64,000 nucleotides of DNA from Bradyrhizobium arachidis (GTDB taxonomy: Bacteria > Pseudomonadota > Alphaproteobacteria > Rhizobiales > Xanthobacteraceae). This document shows positions 46,840-57,229 of this stretch, piece after piece. Both the position numbers and the translations under genes were made by a program. Positions within the stretch are counted from its first letter, which is position 1. Each line of letters begins with the position of its first letter. The stretch covers positions 2,046,001 to 2,110,000 of the forward strand of contig NZ_CP030050.1 in assembly GCF_015291705.1 (NCBI RefSeq). The letters run 5' to 3'. Below the pieces are notes generated by a model. It was not told the DNA's origin. It saw nothing but the letters and a program-made list of their open reading frames with translations, and made no database searches.

Positions 46840-47808
46840 ATGTCTTCTGAACTTCTTTACTTATCAAACGCGGATATCCAGCGGTTGCAAATTTCGCCCA
46901 GGGAGGCGCGTGAGGCAGTTCTTGCGTGCTTTCGTGACCATTCGATTGGTCGCAACATCGGCCTGCCAAAATCGTTCATCAGCATCGGACCGGATTCATG
47001 GTTGCTCTCAATGACTGCGGCATCGCAGATCAAGGGGATCGCAACAACAAAAACGGTGACGATTGTTCCGGTTCAGAAGAACCAAGACAGACCGAGAGTT
47101 AACGGCTTAGTCGTTGTCTGCGATTACCAAACAGGAGTCCCCATCTCGGTTCTTGATGGAAACTCCATCACGCTCCTAAGAACGGCGGCGACTTCCGCTG
47201 CTGCAGCCTGCTACCTCGCTCCTGACAAACCTGCCACTATCGGCATGATCGGATGTGGGTTGCAGGCGCTCAGTCATCTGGATGCGTTTGTCGATCTGTT
47301 CCCCTCTTTACGCAGAGCTTATCTTATAAGTCGCAGCGAAGAATCAGCTAAGAGAGTTGCGACTGCCGCCTACGAAAAGCGACTAGAGCCAATCATTACC
47401 GCTGATCCTGATGCTCTATTGAGCAAGAGCGAGGTGGTGATCTCCGCGGTTCCAAGTTCGCCCGGATTACAATCATTTCTAAACGCTCGATCGCTGCCCC
47501 GTGCCTCGTTCGCTTCGGCTGTTGACGGCGGAAGGAGTTGGCGGTCTGAAACCCTCACAGCATTCGACAGAGTTGTCACAGATAGTTTGGCGCAGTCCAG
47601 CTCGCCAGTGGACGCGTCGGAGAGCCCGGTAAAAACCGTTAATTATGAAGAAGATCTTGCGCAACTTACGTCGAATTCGAGAAGGCGTAGCGGACCGATC
47701 AGGGCCTTGTTCGGATTCCGGGGGTTCGTGATTTCTGATCTAGCGCTAGCAGAACTTGCGATTCGAAAAGCTCGTGCTCTTGGTATTGGGATGGTTCTTG
47801 CACGATAA
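46840..47808 (+). CDS. Ornithine cyclodeaminase/mu-crystallin family protein
   Basis: This 322-residue NAD(P)-dependent protein has the substrate domain with LLSMTAASQIKGIATTKTVT (the catalytic-type Lys at 71 in KTVTIVP), then GVPISVLDGNSITLLRTAAT and the Rossmann motif PATIGMIGCGLQALSHLDAF. Relatives include ornithine cyclodeaminase, alanine dehydrogenase, ketimine reductases, SbnB and the EutC protein of ectoine-utilisation operons. AAAGGTAAGG precedes ATG 46840; the frame is open further upstream without family support. A sigma-54 promoter lies directly upstream, so expression probably follows nitrogen limitation or symbiotic, low-oxygen conditions. The exact reaction cannot be assigned. 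Confidence 0.88.
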   Translation: MSSELLYLSNADIQRLQISPREAREAVLACFRDHSIGRNIGLPKSFISIGPDSWLLSMTAASQIKGIATTKTVTIVPVQKNQDRPRVNGLVVVCDYQTGVPISVLDGNSITLLRTAATSAAAACYLAPDKPATIGMIGCGLQALSHLDAFVDLFPSLRRAYLISRSEESAKRVATAAYEKRLEPIITADPDALLSKSEVVISAVPSSPGLQSFLNARSLPRASFASAVDGGRSWRSETLTAFDRVVTDSLAQSSSPVDASESPVKTVNYEEDLAQLTSNSRRRSGPIRALFGFRGFVISDLALAELAIRKARALGIGMVLAR

Positions 47809-48526
47809 CATCAGAGTACAGAGGAGCTTCGCTGCGCCGGTAGTCAGTGCGCACAACTGTTTACGGACGCGCAAGTTCCATTCCCTGACCAAATGCCAGA
47901 GAAACACCTGAGGCGGATCCGGAGAGCTTTATAATGACCCAAGCGTTAATCCTTGCACGAGCGTGTGTGATAAATCCGGGCCGGAACAGAATTGGTTGAG
48001 ACAGTCTCGACTGTATCAAAAGGCAAGTCGCAGATAGGTTCACGGCGACCTTGTCGACCCACGGCAGCTGTCTACGTATGAAGGGACAGTGTTCGCCGGT
48101 GTTGTGAAACATCTTCAGGAGGCTGATGTCAGCTTTGGTAGCATGAAACAAAAAAAATCGACCTGCGATCGTTCAAGGAGCGCCGCAGGGGAGTACGGGG
48201 GGCGTATCACTGACCTCTTGGAGAGCCTGAGAAGAATACGCGCTCGTTGCTAGGTTCCGCGAGGATCTAAAGCGGGTGGTTCTCTCTGAGGTGACACACA
48301 ATACGGCGACGTCAACGACATTAATTGGCGCGATCTTGCGAACATCTTGCGTGACGTTGGCTAGGTAGCTCGGTGACTTTTTCGTTGTCGCGAATCACAG
48401 TCAGCCGCAAAAAAGCGTACCGCGAGCCGACAGAGTACGAGTACGCATCCGACGGCGCCGTCTTGCGTAACGCGTGGTAATTCGCGAAGCGTGTGACCTT
48501 AAGTCTAGCTTTAAGGTCATCAGGCG
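47809..48526. other. Spacer before an IS66 element
   Basis: No gene recognised. GTAACGCGTGGTAATTCGCG at about 48465 could be the left end of the following IS66 element, since ends of this family start GTAA. Confidence 0.4.
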
Positions 48527-48883
48527 ATGCGGGTCGAGGGTTTGGGCGGGCTGGAGCGGCGGCGGCGCTGGTCGCAGGACGACAAGGCGCGGATTGTCGA
48601 GGAGACGTTGGTGCCGGGCGCGAAGGTGACTGAGGTTGCGCGCCGCAACGGAGTCGCGGCCAGCCTGGTGTTTACCTGGCGTCGACAAGCACGGACATCT
48701 GAGCAGGTTGTGCCATCTTTTGCGCCGGTGCAGATCGTCGCTACGGGGGTGGAGGAAACTCCGAAGCTTTTGCCTGCGGGTGACGGCCGGGTGCGCTCCG
48801 TAGCGTCCGCGCGTGCTGGATTGATCGAGATCGATCTTCGCAACCGGCGACGCATCCGGGTTTTTAGCGGCGAATATGATTGA
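48527..48883 (+). CDS. tnpA: IS66 TnpA, second subgroup
   Basis: This 118-residue homologue of TnpA contains RRRRWSQDDKARIVEETLVP and VARRNGVAASLVFTWRRQAR (helix-turn-helix) and the tail AGLIEIDLRNRRRIRVFSGE. It is clearly different from the copy at 277-681, so it comes from another IS66 subgroup. tnpB, which should follow, is absent: tnpC starts only ten bases after its stop. Confidence 0.88.
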   Translation: MRVEGLGGLERRRRWSQDDKARIVEETLVPGAKVTEVARRNGVAASLVFTWRRQARTSEQVVPSFAPVQIVATGVEETPKLLPAGDGRVRSVASARAGLIEIDLRNRRRIRVFSGEYD

Positions 48884-48892
48884 TTTGCCCTC

Positions 48893-49830
48893 GTGACAAC
48901 GCCTTTCGATCCGCTTCCCGCCGACCTTGCCGCTGCGCACGCAATAATCCTTGCGCAGCGCGAACAACTGGCGCTGGCAAAGAGCGAAGTGACCGTCGGT
49001 CGACTGGAAATCGAGCGGCTGAAGCTGATGCTGGCCAAGGCACGGCGCGAACAGTTCGGGCAATCCTCCGAACGCGGCAAGCTGCTGGTCGAACAGCTCG
49101 AGCTTGCCATCGAGGATCTCGAAGAGACGCAGGCCGAACAGGAAACCAAGGCCGAACTCGCCGCGCCAGGAGCCGCCAAGGAGAAGCGCGTGCAAAATCC
49201 ACGGCCGCCGCGACGTCCGTTGCCGGACAATCTGCCGGTCGAGCGCGTCGTCGAACCCGCGCCTTGCGCATGTGGTAAGTGCGGCAGCGAGCGGCTGCAC
49301 AAGCTCGGCGAGGTGGTCTTTAAAACGGCGGAAGCGCTCAATGGAAGCGAGGATGTCGTCAGCTGACTTGGGTCATCGGAACGCTTGGATCAGCGTCAGA
49401 TGAACGAATCGATGCCAGCCATGAGCGCGGCTACGCTGCGACAGACGACGCGCCCGATCTTCTTAACGGTAAGAAGCGCTCGATCTGATTGAGCCATGAC
49501 GAACTGGTCCGAGTCAGGTGCACATACCGCCGCACGGGGGCGAAAATCCTGGTTCTTTTGCGGATTTGATCACGGGCGAAATGCGCGCGGCTTCCGTGTA
49601 CAGCCTGATAGTTACAGTTAAAATGAATGGCCTTGCTCCGCGGGCCTGGCCACACAGCTATCGTTGGTTGCAGCTCCGGTTGACCCCAGCTTATGGGCTG
49701 ATTTTGACGAGCTTCTGCGCTGGAGTTGCACGCCGGCATCGGCGTTCTTTGCTCAGCGGCATGACCACGCACGTCACGGAGATCAATGACAGCGCCATCG
49801 TCATCGAGGTCGCAAAGACATCGGTTAAGA
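48893..49830 (+). pseudogene. tnpC: IS66 TnpC, internally deleted, with tail-gene relic
   Basis: The N-terminal 145 residues are good (LPADLAAAHAIILAQREQLA, QFGQSSERGKLLVEQLELAI, PCACGKCGSERLHKLGE) and stop being TnpC-like at about 49325. From about 49530 to 49740, C-terminal sequence returns (KSWFFCGF, YSLIVTVKMNGLAPRAW). A relic of the tail gene starts at about 49760 (MTTHVTEINDSAIVIEVAKT). The catalytic core is deleted. 49831-50192 holds nothing recognised. Confidence 0.8.
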
Positions 49831-50192
49831 CGCAGACCGCTCGAAATGGAGATTGTTGCTGGCCGGAAGGTCCATTGTGGCTCGCTACTGCCATCCTGTC
49901 GCGCTGTCGCGAGATCATCAGCGTCCTCTGCCCTGGGCCAAACGCCACGTCTCAAGAGACAAGTGAAATCTTGTTCGTGACGTCCACGCCACTATCCCAG
50001 CGGGCCCTGAGGTCTCGCCCCGTTCGGTACCTAGTAGTCCGTGAAGAGTGGCTAAGCGATTGATCTAGAATCGACATTTTGTCGTTGTGGACTGTTCTGC
50101 GTTTGCAGGGCTTTGATGCTTCGGGCGTCGGAACCTTGCAATTTCATTTTCAGGATTCCGTCGCCAAGCATGATTCCGTCATCGCATGGGAG

Positions 50193-51042
50193 GTGGCGAG
50201 GCGACCGAAGAAGCACAGGACGACGGGATCGGGCGATCTGTTCCTGGCCAGGCTGGACCAGATCATCAATATAAAGCACAAGCTGGTTCAGCTCGCCGGC
50301 AAGGTCGATTGGGACTGGATCGACGGCGAGATGACGCCGCTCTATAGCGAGAATGGTCGGCCCGGAATCGCGACCCGCTTCATGATCGGGCTGTTGCTGC
50401 TCAAGCACGTTTACAGGCTGTCCGATGAGGTGGGGGTGCGAGCGCTGGGTCGACGACCATATTTCCAGTACTTCAACGGCGAAGAGTTCTTCCAGCACGC
50501 ATTCCCGCACGAGCGCTCGGACTTGAACCACTGGCGCAAGCGGCTCGTCGACAAGCTGGAGCTGTTGCTGGCCGAGAGCTTGCGGGTCGCACACGAGGCC
50601 GGTGCGTTACGCAGCCAGGAGTCACAGGTGATGCCACCGTGCAGCCGAAGGCGATCACCTTCCGACCGATGCCAAGCTCTTACACGCGGCGATCCAGGGG
50701 CTCAACCGTCTGGCGAGGAAGCACGGGGTCAAGCTGCGGCAGTCCTAGCTCCGCATTGCCAAAACCGCGACAATGATCGCGGGACGCTACGCCCATGCCA
50801 AGCAATTCAAGCGGCATCAGCGGCAGTTGCGCATCCTGCGCAGCCGACTGGGTTGGATCATCCGCGATATCCACCGCAAGATCGAAGGTCAGGCTGTGCT
50901 TGAGAACACGTTCGCCCTCCCGCTCAGCCGGGCCTCGCAGATCCGCTGGCAGCAGCAGCGCCAGCGCGGCTTCAAGCTTTATTCCTTCCACGCCCCGGAG
51001 GCGGAGTGCATCGGCAAGGGCAAAGCAGCCGCGCCTTGCGAG
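50193..51042 (+). pseudogene. IS5-family transposase, frameshifted and 3'-truncated
   Basis: RRPKKHRTTGSGDLFLARLD, NIKHKLVQLAGKVDWDWIDG, IATRFMIGLLLLKHVYRLSD and FFQHAFPHERSDLNHWRKRL form the N-terminal half of an IS5-type transposase. The frame breaks at about 50620. It resumes as GRYAHAKQFKRHQRQLRILR and SRASQIRWQQQRQRGFKLYS up to KAAAPCEL at 51042, where an IS1111-like element begins. The C-terminal catalytic part is missing. Confidence 0.85.
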
Positions 51043-51113
51043 TTAATGGCATGGACCACGCCCGCCGCTCTCAGCGGCAACATAGAACCCCGGCAAGAGA
51101 AAGAGCGCGTACC

Positions 51114-52090
51114 ATGTCCCATACGAACATTGTCACGATCGGCATCGATCCAGGCAAAAACACATTCCATGTGGTGGGGTTCGATGCTACGGGATGCAAT
51201 CATCCTACGCAAGAAGCGATCGAGAAATCCGCTTGAGCAGTCGCTGGCCAATGTTCCGCCCTGAGATCGGAATGGGGGCCTGTGCAGGAGCACACCACCT
51301 CGGTCGCAAGCTGAGAAATTGGACCATCAAGTACGGCTCTTGCCAGCACAGTATGTGCAGCCATATCTCAAGGGCCACAAAAATGACTTGCGTGATGCCG
51401 AAGCCATCGCAGAGGCGGCGCAACGCCCGACCATGCGCTTCGTCCCGTTGAAATCGGCCGCGCAACTCGACTTGCAGGCGCTGCACAGAGTTCGCAGTCG
51501 ATTGGTGACACAGAGAACCGCGGTCATCAATCAAATCCGAGGTTTTTTGCTTGAGCGAGGGCTGCCAGTTCGGCAGCGAGCGGCAGCACTCCGATTGGCA
51601 CTTCCACAGATTCTCTCGATGCTCTCGGATAACCTGTCGCCTCGAGTGGTTCGGCTTGGCCGAAGAGTGGCGCTTTCTCGAGCGGCGGGTCGCATCGATC
51701 ACGAAGGAAATCGACGAACTCGCTGATCAAGCCGCACACCGTCGCCGCCTGATGAGTGCGCCGGGTGTCGGACCAATCATCTCAAGTGCGATGATCGCCG
51801 CGATCGGAACTGTGATGCCTTCCAGAGGGACCGCGACTTTGCAGCATGGCTTGGCCTCGTACCGAAACAAATCTCGACCGGCGATCGAACCATTCTCGGC
51901 CGCATATCGAGGCGTGGCAACCGGTACCTCCGAACGCTGTTCATTCAAGGGCCAGAGCCGTACTTCCAAGGCGTCGCAGTTGGCCCACGCATGGCTTCGG
52001 AGCCTGGTTGGAAGCAGCATCCAAGCGGCTCCCCTCGAATCTACTAGTTGTCGCCTGGCCGCAAAACTCGCGCGCCTAGCCCGGAGCATG
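51114..52090 (+). pseudogene. IS110/IS1111-type recombinase, copy 2, frameshifted
   Basis: ATG 51114 gives IVTIGIDPGKNTFHVVGFDA with the first Asp, then the frame changes near 51190. MGACAGAHHLGRK, HKNDLRDAEAIAEAAQRPTM (DxxD) and LQALHRVRSRLVTQRTAVIN follow in a second frame. SITKEIDELADQAAHRRRLM and SAPGVGPIISSAMIAAIG follow in a third. The C-terminal part is only partly recognisable. It is clearly homologous to 4959-5955 but independently broken. Confidence 0.88.
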
Positions 52091-52385
52091 CTCGCAAAGG
52101 GCCGTGATTACGACGCCAACTTCACGGGCCACGCCGCGTAAGACAGGGCCGGGAAGGAAGAAGATCCACGATCCACCCGGAAAGGCAACAATATCCCGCC
52201 GAGGTTTGCGAGACGGAAAGGACGAATGGAGCAAGGGTTGCACCGAAACTTCTGAAGCCTGGTTCGACGCCATGGCCCTTCTTGAGGCCGGCGAGTTATT
52301 GAGGACAGAAGTGGGCGGATATCCATGATGGCTCAAGGCGAGAGCCTCAAATCGAAGCCGGATAGATTGGCGCAGACCGCTACAT
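52091..52385 (+). other. 3' non-coding part of IS1111-like copy 2 (candidate guide-RNA region)
   Basis: Shares CCGAGGTTTGCGAGA (52199), an identical GATATCCATGATGGC (52318) and GCCGGATA (52357) with copy 1 at near-identical spacing. No coding frame. Confidence 0.45.
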
Positions 52386-52776
52386 CCCTTTGTCGATTGC
52401 TCTTGCAACGCGGGCGTGGTCCATAGATCGGCGTCAAAGCCTCCATCGTCACCAACAACCGCCGGGCTCCCGGCGGCCTGTCGTGCTGCATGCTAATGCG
52501 CTCCCCGCAACCCTTGCAGCTCAAGTGGGAAAGCCTGCTCGCAGCCGCAAAAAGGGGCAAGCGACTGCGCAACTCTTCAAGAGAGATGGCCCTTGCAATG
52601 AGTCACGAGGAGACGCTCGATGCTTTTCCGGGGCGCGCAAGACGACGACGATACGTCTCTTGCGGTATCCGGCGGGGCGGCGTTGCGGGCGCGTTTAGGC
52701 GCGCTCAAGGTCGCTCTTCAAGCAGGCCCGCGATTTTTCATTTAACGTTTCCAGCAGATTTTAGGCGTCCGGCCAT
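52386..52776. other. No recognisable gene
   Basis: Lies between the IS1111-like copy and the IS21 left end. It contains short frames without family features. Confidence 0.45.
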
Positions 52777-52796
52777 TGTTGTCGCGCGCCATGGAA

Positions 52797-52830
52797 AACT
52801 GCCCCCTCAGCGTCACGAGGAATTGCCCCC
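52797..52830 (+). repeat. IS21 left inner inverted repeat
   Basis: Begins AACTGCCCCCTCAGCGTCAC and ends AATTGCCCCC; pairs with 55022-55055, with about 30 of 34 positions identical. Confidence 0.75.
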
Positions 52831-52856
52831 TCCTCGGATAGCTGAGGAGAGAGTGA

Positions 52857-54166
52857 ATGAAGCGGGAACGAATCACTGAAGGCTCGCTGTGGAGTGATCC
52901 ACGGGGGCAGGTGATGAAGACGCCGGATGACGTGGCGGAGATGTTGCGCCTGAGGGCGTGCGGGTGGGGTCTGAAGCGGATTGCGCGGCAGCTGGGCTGC
53001 AGCCATCACACGGTGAAGGACACGTGACGGCGGGCGGGGTGAAGCCGTTCAAGTCGCCTGAGCGGGCAAAACGACTCCATGGCCTCGAGGGTTGGCTGCG
53101 CGAGAGGTTCATTCGGCATCGCGGCAATGCGGATGTGGTGCGCCAGGATCTGTTGGCCGAGCAAGGCGTGGCAGTCAGCCGGCGAACGTTGCAACGCGCC
53201 GTGCAGCCCTATCGCCAGGCGCTGAAGGCCGAAGCGCTGGCGACGACGCGGTTTGAGACGCCCCCGGGCCGGCAGCTGCAGATCGACTTTGGCGAGCGTC
53301 TGGTCGAGATCGGCGGGGTGAAGATCAAAGCATTCGTGTTCGTGGCGACGCTCGGGCATTCGCGGCGGCTGCATGTCCGTGCGTTCCGGGCCGAGAAGCA
53401 AGAGCACTGGTTCGCCGGGCTTGAGAGTGCATTTACGACATTCGGCGGCGTGCCGGAGGAAGTGCTGATGGACAATCCACGCGCGCTCGTGGCGCGCCAC
53501 GACGCGGTGAGCCGGTCGGTTCAGTTTAACGACAAGCTCATCGCGTTCGCGAAGCATTGGGGCTTCCGTCCTCGCGCCTGCGCGCCGTATCGGGCGCGCA
53601 CGAAGGGCAAGACGGAGAGTGGCGTCGGCTACGTCAAGAAGAACGCGATCGCGGGGCATTCCTTCGCGAGCTGGGAGGCATTCGAGGCGCATCTCGCCGA
53701 GTGGGAGCGTGAGGTGGCGAACGTGCGCATCCACGGCACGACCGGCGAGGCGCCGATCGCTCGTTTTGCGCGTGACGAGGCGCACCGGTTGAAGCCGCTC
53801 GGCGGGCAGCCGTCGTTTGGATCGTTGCGTGAACTGGCCCGCGTCGTCGGCAACGATTGTGCCGTCGAGGTCGACACGAACAGCTACTCGGTGCCGTGGC
53901 GGCTGATCGGTGAGCGCGTGGCGGTGACGGTTGCGGCCGGCGAGGTGCGCATCCGCCACGGCATGCGCGAGGTTGCGGTCCACAAGCAATCGGAGGGGCG
54001 CCGGCTGCGGATCGTCGATTCCGCCCACCTCGACGGGGTTGCCGGTCGCAACGGCGCGGTCTGCCGACCGGCAATCGCGGCATCGACAGTGCCGGCGCCT
54101 TCTCCACTGCCCTCGTTGTTGCGTCCTCTTGCCGAATACGAAGCAGTGATCGGAGGGAGCTTCTGA
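52857..54166 (+). pseudogene. istA: IS21 IstA transposase, single frameshift
   Basis: ATG 52857 follows GAGGAGAG. The N-terminus (DDVAEMLRLRACGWGLKRIA, RQLGCSHHTVKD) is the IS21 helix-turn-helix. A one-base deletion at about 53024 gives a stop, and the protein continues in another frame as VTAGGVKPFKSPERAKRLHG. The rve core shows QLQIDFGERLVEIGGVK, VPEEVLMDNPRALVARHD and CAPYRARTKGKTESGVGYVK (Asp, Asp, Glu). The end reads YEAVIGGSF. Repaired length is about 436 residues. The stop overlaps istB (TGATG at 54164-54168). Confidence 0.88.
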
Positions 54167-55039
54167 TGGCGCGCACAAGGAAGGCTACCGAAGCACCAAC
54201 CGATCGGCTCGACGCCATGCTGGCGCGATTGCAGCTCTCCGGCATCCGCGACCAGCTCGACAACCTGCTCGACGAGGCGGCGCGCGCCAACCTATCGGCG
54301 CGTGAGACGCTGATCCTGCGAGCGCGAGATCGCGCGCAAGGATCATCGCCGCATCGAGATGGCGCTCAAACTCGCACACTTCCCGGCCGTGAAGGAGCTT
54401 GCGGGCTTCGACTTCGAGGCACAGCCGTCGATCGATCCGAAGCAGATCCGCGACCTGGCCGCGTCACGTTGGATCGCCAACGGCGAGAACGTGCTGCTGC
54501 TCGGCCCGCCGGGCGTCGGTAAGACGCACTTGTCGATCGCGCTCGGGCGAGAGGCGATCCTGGCCGGTTACACGGTGCAGTTCACCACGGCGACGACCCT
54601 GGTCGCTGGCATGGCCAAGGCGCACGGCGAGCGGCGCCTGGACGAGAAACTGCTCGCGCTGGCGAAGCCAAAGCTGCTGATCGTCGACGAACTCGGCTAC
54701 CTGCCGCTGGAGCCCGACGCGGCGCGTCTGTTCTTCCAGCTGGTCAGCCGCCGCTACGAAACCGGCGCCATGCTGATCACGTCGAACCGCAGCGTCGCCG
54801 AATGGGGCACCGTGTTTGCCGATCCCGTGGTCGCCACCGCGATTGTCGATCGGCTCCTGCACCACAGCCACGTGCTGACGATCCGCGGCGACAGCTACCG
54901 GCTCCGCGCCAAACGGAAGAGTGGCCTCATCAAGCCGCCAACCGCCGGTGACGGCCCTCCGGTCGGCTCCGCCTCCCTCCGTCGGGAAGCAACCATTAAA
55001 CGACATCATGAACCCGATGGTGGGGGCAGTTCTTCATGA
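54166..55039 (+). pseudogene. istB: IS21 IstB helper ATPase, single frameshift
   Basis: The start is MARTRKATEAPTDRLDAMLA, then RLQLSGIRDQLDNLLDEAAR. A short deletion (probably five bases, in the stretch after ARETLIL, about 54320) shifts the frame, and the rest runs from about 54330 to 55039. It shows NVLLLGPPGVGKTHLSIALG (Walker A), KPKLLIVDELGYLPLEPDAA (Walker B) and MLITSNRSVAEWGTVFADPV. The AAA+ helper would deliver target DNA to IstA. The deletion separates the N-terminal recruitment part from the ATPase. Confidence 0.88.
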
Positions 55040-55055
55040 CGCAAAGGGGGCAGTT
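55022..55055 (-). repeat. IS21 right inner inverted repeat
   Basis: Reverse complement begins AACTGCCCCCTTTGCGTCAT; pairs with 52797-52830. It overlaps the last codons of istB. Confidence 0.75.
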
Positions 55056-55138
55056 CCGGATGCGTTTGACAATTGTCGCAGGCCGGCTCCGCCGCCTTCT
55101 ATCCAAGCGAGTGCTAGTAATAGATGGTTTTGAGCGTT

Positions 55139-55945
55139 TTAGGTGCCAGTAAATTGTTTCCGATAGGCTCCCACGTGGGTCCACCCTAAGCGTCTGGATA
55201 GCATCCGACCGATCCGGCCCCTTTCAAAAGGCGAACGATCGAACGAACTCCAAGTGACGTTATACAGATCCAATTCTCCCACTATTACTAGGCCCAGCCT
55301 CTCGCACAACCGGTCCAGGGCAGCCGCACTTCCGCACTGCCGCGCAATACGAAAGTCCACACAAGTACCCGACCACAACCCTGTTCGCACCAAATTCGCA
55401 AGCACCGAAAACCAAGCTCGATCCGGCTGAAACGCCCGCATGTGACGAGCCACAGCCAGCCCAGTAAAGAGACTTAGCGAGTTCGTACACGACGCAACGA
55501 ACATGCCGTTGGGCTCCAGCAGAGATAGCGCGCGTTTGATAAAGGCAGAGTGATCCTCTACATAGGGCAAGACTCCAATTGCAGTAATGACATCAAATGG
55601 TCCGTTGAATGACAAACACTGAGGAGTACACACCTGAAACCGTTTGTCTGGAAGACTAAGCCGTCCGCGTGCGGTCTGGATCGCCATTTCAATTTGCACT
55701 GACGACAGATCGACCCCGTACACGTCGAATCCGCGCCTCGCAAGATCAAAACAGAGCTGGCCGGCTCCGCACCCTATATCGAGCACTCTCCCTGGTGAGA
55801 TATGGTTGGATACGAGCTCCGCGACCAGAGCAGCTCGGCGAGCGAAGAAGGAACCCGGATCGCGAGCGATCCTTGCGAATTCTTCGCCCTTTTCATTCCA
55901 GAATTGGATCGGGCTAGGCATCTTCGACCTTAACTTTAGCGCCAT
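55139..55945 (-). CDS. SAM-dependent class I methyltransferase
   Basis: This 268-residue cytoplasmic enzyme has motif I VLDIGCGAGQLCFDLARRG, the acidic residue after strand 2 in DVYGVDLSSVQIEMAI, and FDVITAIGVLPYVEDHSAFI for motifs II/III. It resembles UbiG/small-molecule O- or N-methyltransferases. The C-terminal 90 residues (SGTCVDFRIARQCGSAAALD, RLGWTHVGAYRKQFTG) are family-unspecific. It is monocistronic, reading toward the IS21 right end, with only about 60 bases between. ATG 55945 has no clear ribosome site, and a start at MPSPIQFW (codon 9) is possible. The substrate is unknown. Confidence 0.85.
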   Translation of the reverse strand: MALKLRSKMPSPIQFWNEKGEEFARIARDPGSFFARRAALVAELVSNHISPGRVLDIGCGAGQLCFDLARRGFDVYGVDLSSVQIEMAIQTARGRLSLPDKRFQVCTPQCLSFNGPFDVITAIGVLPYVEDHSAFIKRALSLLEPNGMFVASCTNSLSLFTGLAVARHMRAFQPDRAWFSVLANLVRTGLWSGTCVDFRIARQCGSAAALDRLCERLGLVIVGELDLYNVTWSSFDRSPFERGRIGRMLSRRLGWTHVGAYRKQFTGT

Positions 55946-57229
55946 TCATTAATCGTCAGTATTAGACTAGGAATGGTCGGCTTCACTGATGGCATGTTCT
56001 CACCGATAATTCATCGCCGAATCCTTGGCTGTTTCTGGCTGCCATAGGGCCTTCGGAACGGAGGTGATCGGCTCAGCTCTGCACGTGCTCTAGCAACAAG
56101 CATGCCAGCCGCTTTTGAGGACGCAGTGTGTTATGCAGAAGAAAGGTCGCACTCCAGAAAAAGGCTGCCACTGTTTTAAACCTCAGACCGATAGTACGGC
56201 TGTCAGCATGTGGAGAGCGCCATCGGTGCAGCACGGCTGGCAGACGTCCAGCTGAGAGACCAGAGCGATGTGCGGCCCCGCCAGCAGTTGGGAAATGATT
56301 GGATCATAAGTGGATCGGCCTTTAGTTATACAGAAAAACGGCCGTTTGCGTTAGCCAGTGCGCTAATCTCGGGCAGCAACATCCATCTTCCAAAGAAATC
56401 CGACTTTGAAAAAGTATTTAGTATTGGTGGCGCAGCTAACCCGCGGTGGTGCTCGAGCAAGCTGCCGAAGTTGCAAGCAGCGTGCCGGCTCGTTTGTTCC
56501 TGGATATCCGCCCTTGAGAGGAAATCCGAAGAGCAAGTGCTAAACCTCAAATTCATCTGGTTTGTGCGTGCTCGGCCCGCCTTCGTTCTTGACCTCTAGC
56601 GCAAGGGCGGTGCTGGTGATCTGTCGCGCAGATGCTGTCCAATCCACTGCGCGAGTACGTCGTTGGTTTCAACGCAACCGCCACACCTGAAGTAGCTGGT
56701 CGAGATGCTGAGACAGTGCCTGGTGGTTGGCTAGTGAGGTCGGTGCTAACAATTTCGCTTAGAATATGTCGGAAGGCGAACATGATCGTAAGCAAGTAAA
56801 ATCTCTTGTGGTGCAGCGTCCTAACTACTCAAGGTATGTGATGTCGTGGTCGGAAGATATCTTCCGATAACTGGTTACGGTTTGCGGGCTCGCCAGCAGC
56901 AGGCCTGCGTTCGACTTCGCCTCCGGCACGGGATCTTCAGCATTCTCTTGGCGCGATCTGTTCGGACGTGCTTTCCGTCGATCTCAGCGACGAAACTGAT
57001 TCAGAAAGAAACGTAAATCGTGAATCTATTCTCTCTTTCCTCGAAGACACTATGTGGACGCCTGTATGACCACGTTATCCAAGTCGCGCATGCTGAGCTG
57101 ACGTCATGGCCAGAAGTGCATGAGCGGCAATCACTGGTCGCGGGAAAGAATCCTTGCTGGTCGAATGCCAGAGGCCTTCGAGACATGCCAAAAGAAGCTC
57201 AAGTTCTCTAATCGGGGGACGTTGGCCAA
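55946..57229. other. 1.3 kb without a recognisable gene
   Basis: Frames of 60-129 codons without family features. The plus-strand frame 56210-56599 is the longest, but lacks a ribosome site and resembles nothing I know. Confidence 0.45.

Larger units (their letters stand above)
51045..52385 (+). mobile_element. IS1111-like (IS110-family) element, copy 2, decayed
   Basis: Same layout as 4880-6303: leader of about 70 bases, recombinase pseudogene and about 295 bases of downstream non-coding sequence with matching blocks. It truncates the IS5 transposase on its left. Confidence 0.7.
52777..55080 (+). mobile_element. IS21-family element with paired end repeats
   Basis: istA and istB lie in the normal order between ends that share a 34-base near-perfect inverted repeat (52797-52830 and 55022-55055). 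Each copy contains the core AACTGCCCCC twice, as multiple IstA-binding sites usually do. Outer tips beginning TG (52777) and ending CA (55080) are a guess. Both genes carry one frameshift. Confidence 0.8.

Noticed and set aside
53006..54178. 390-codon minus-strand frame
   Set aside because: Antisense shadow of IstA.
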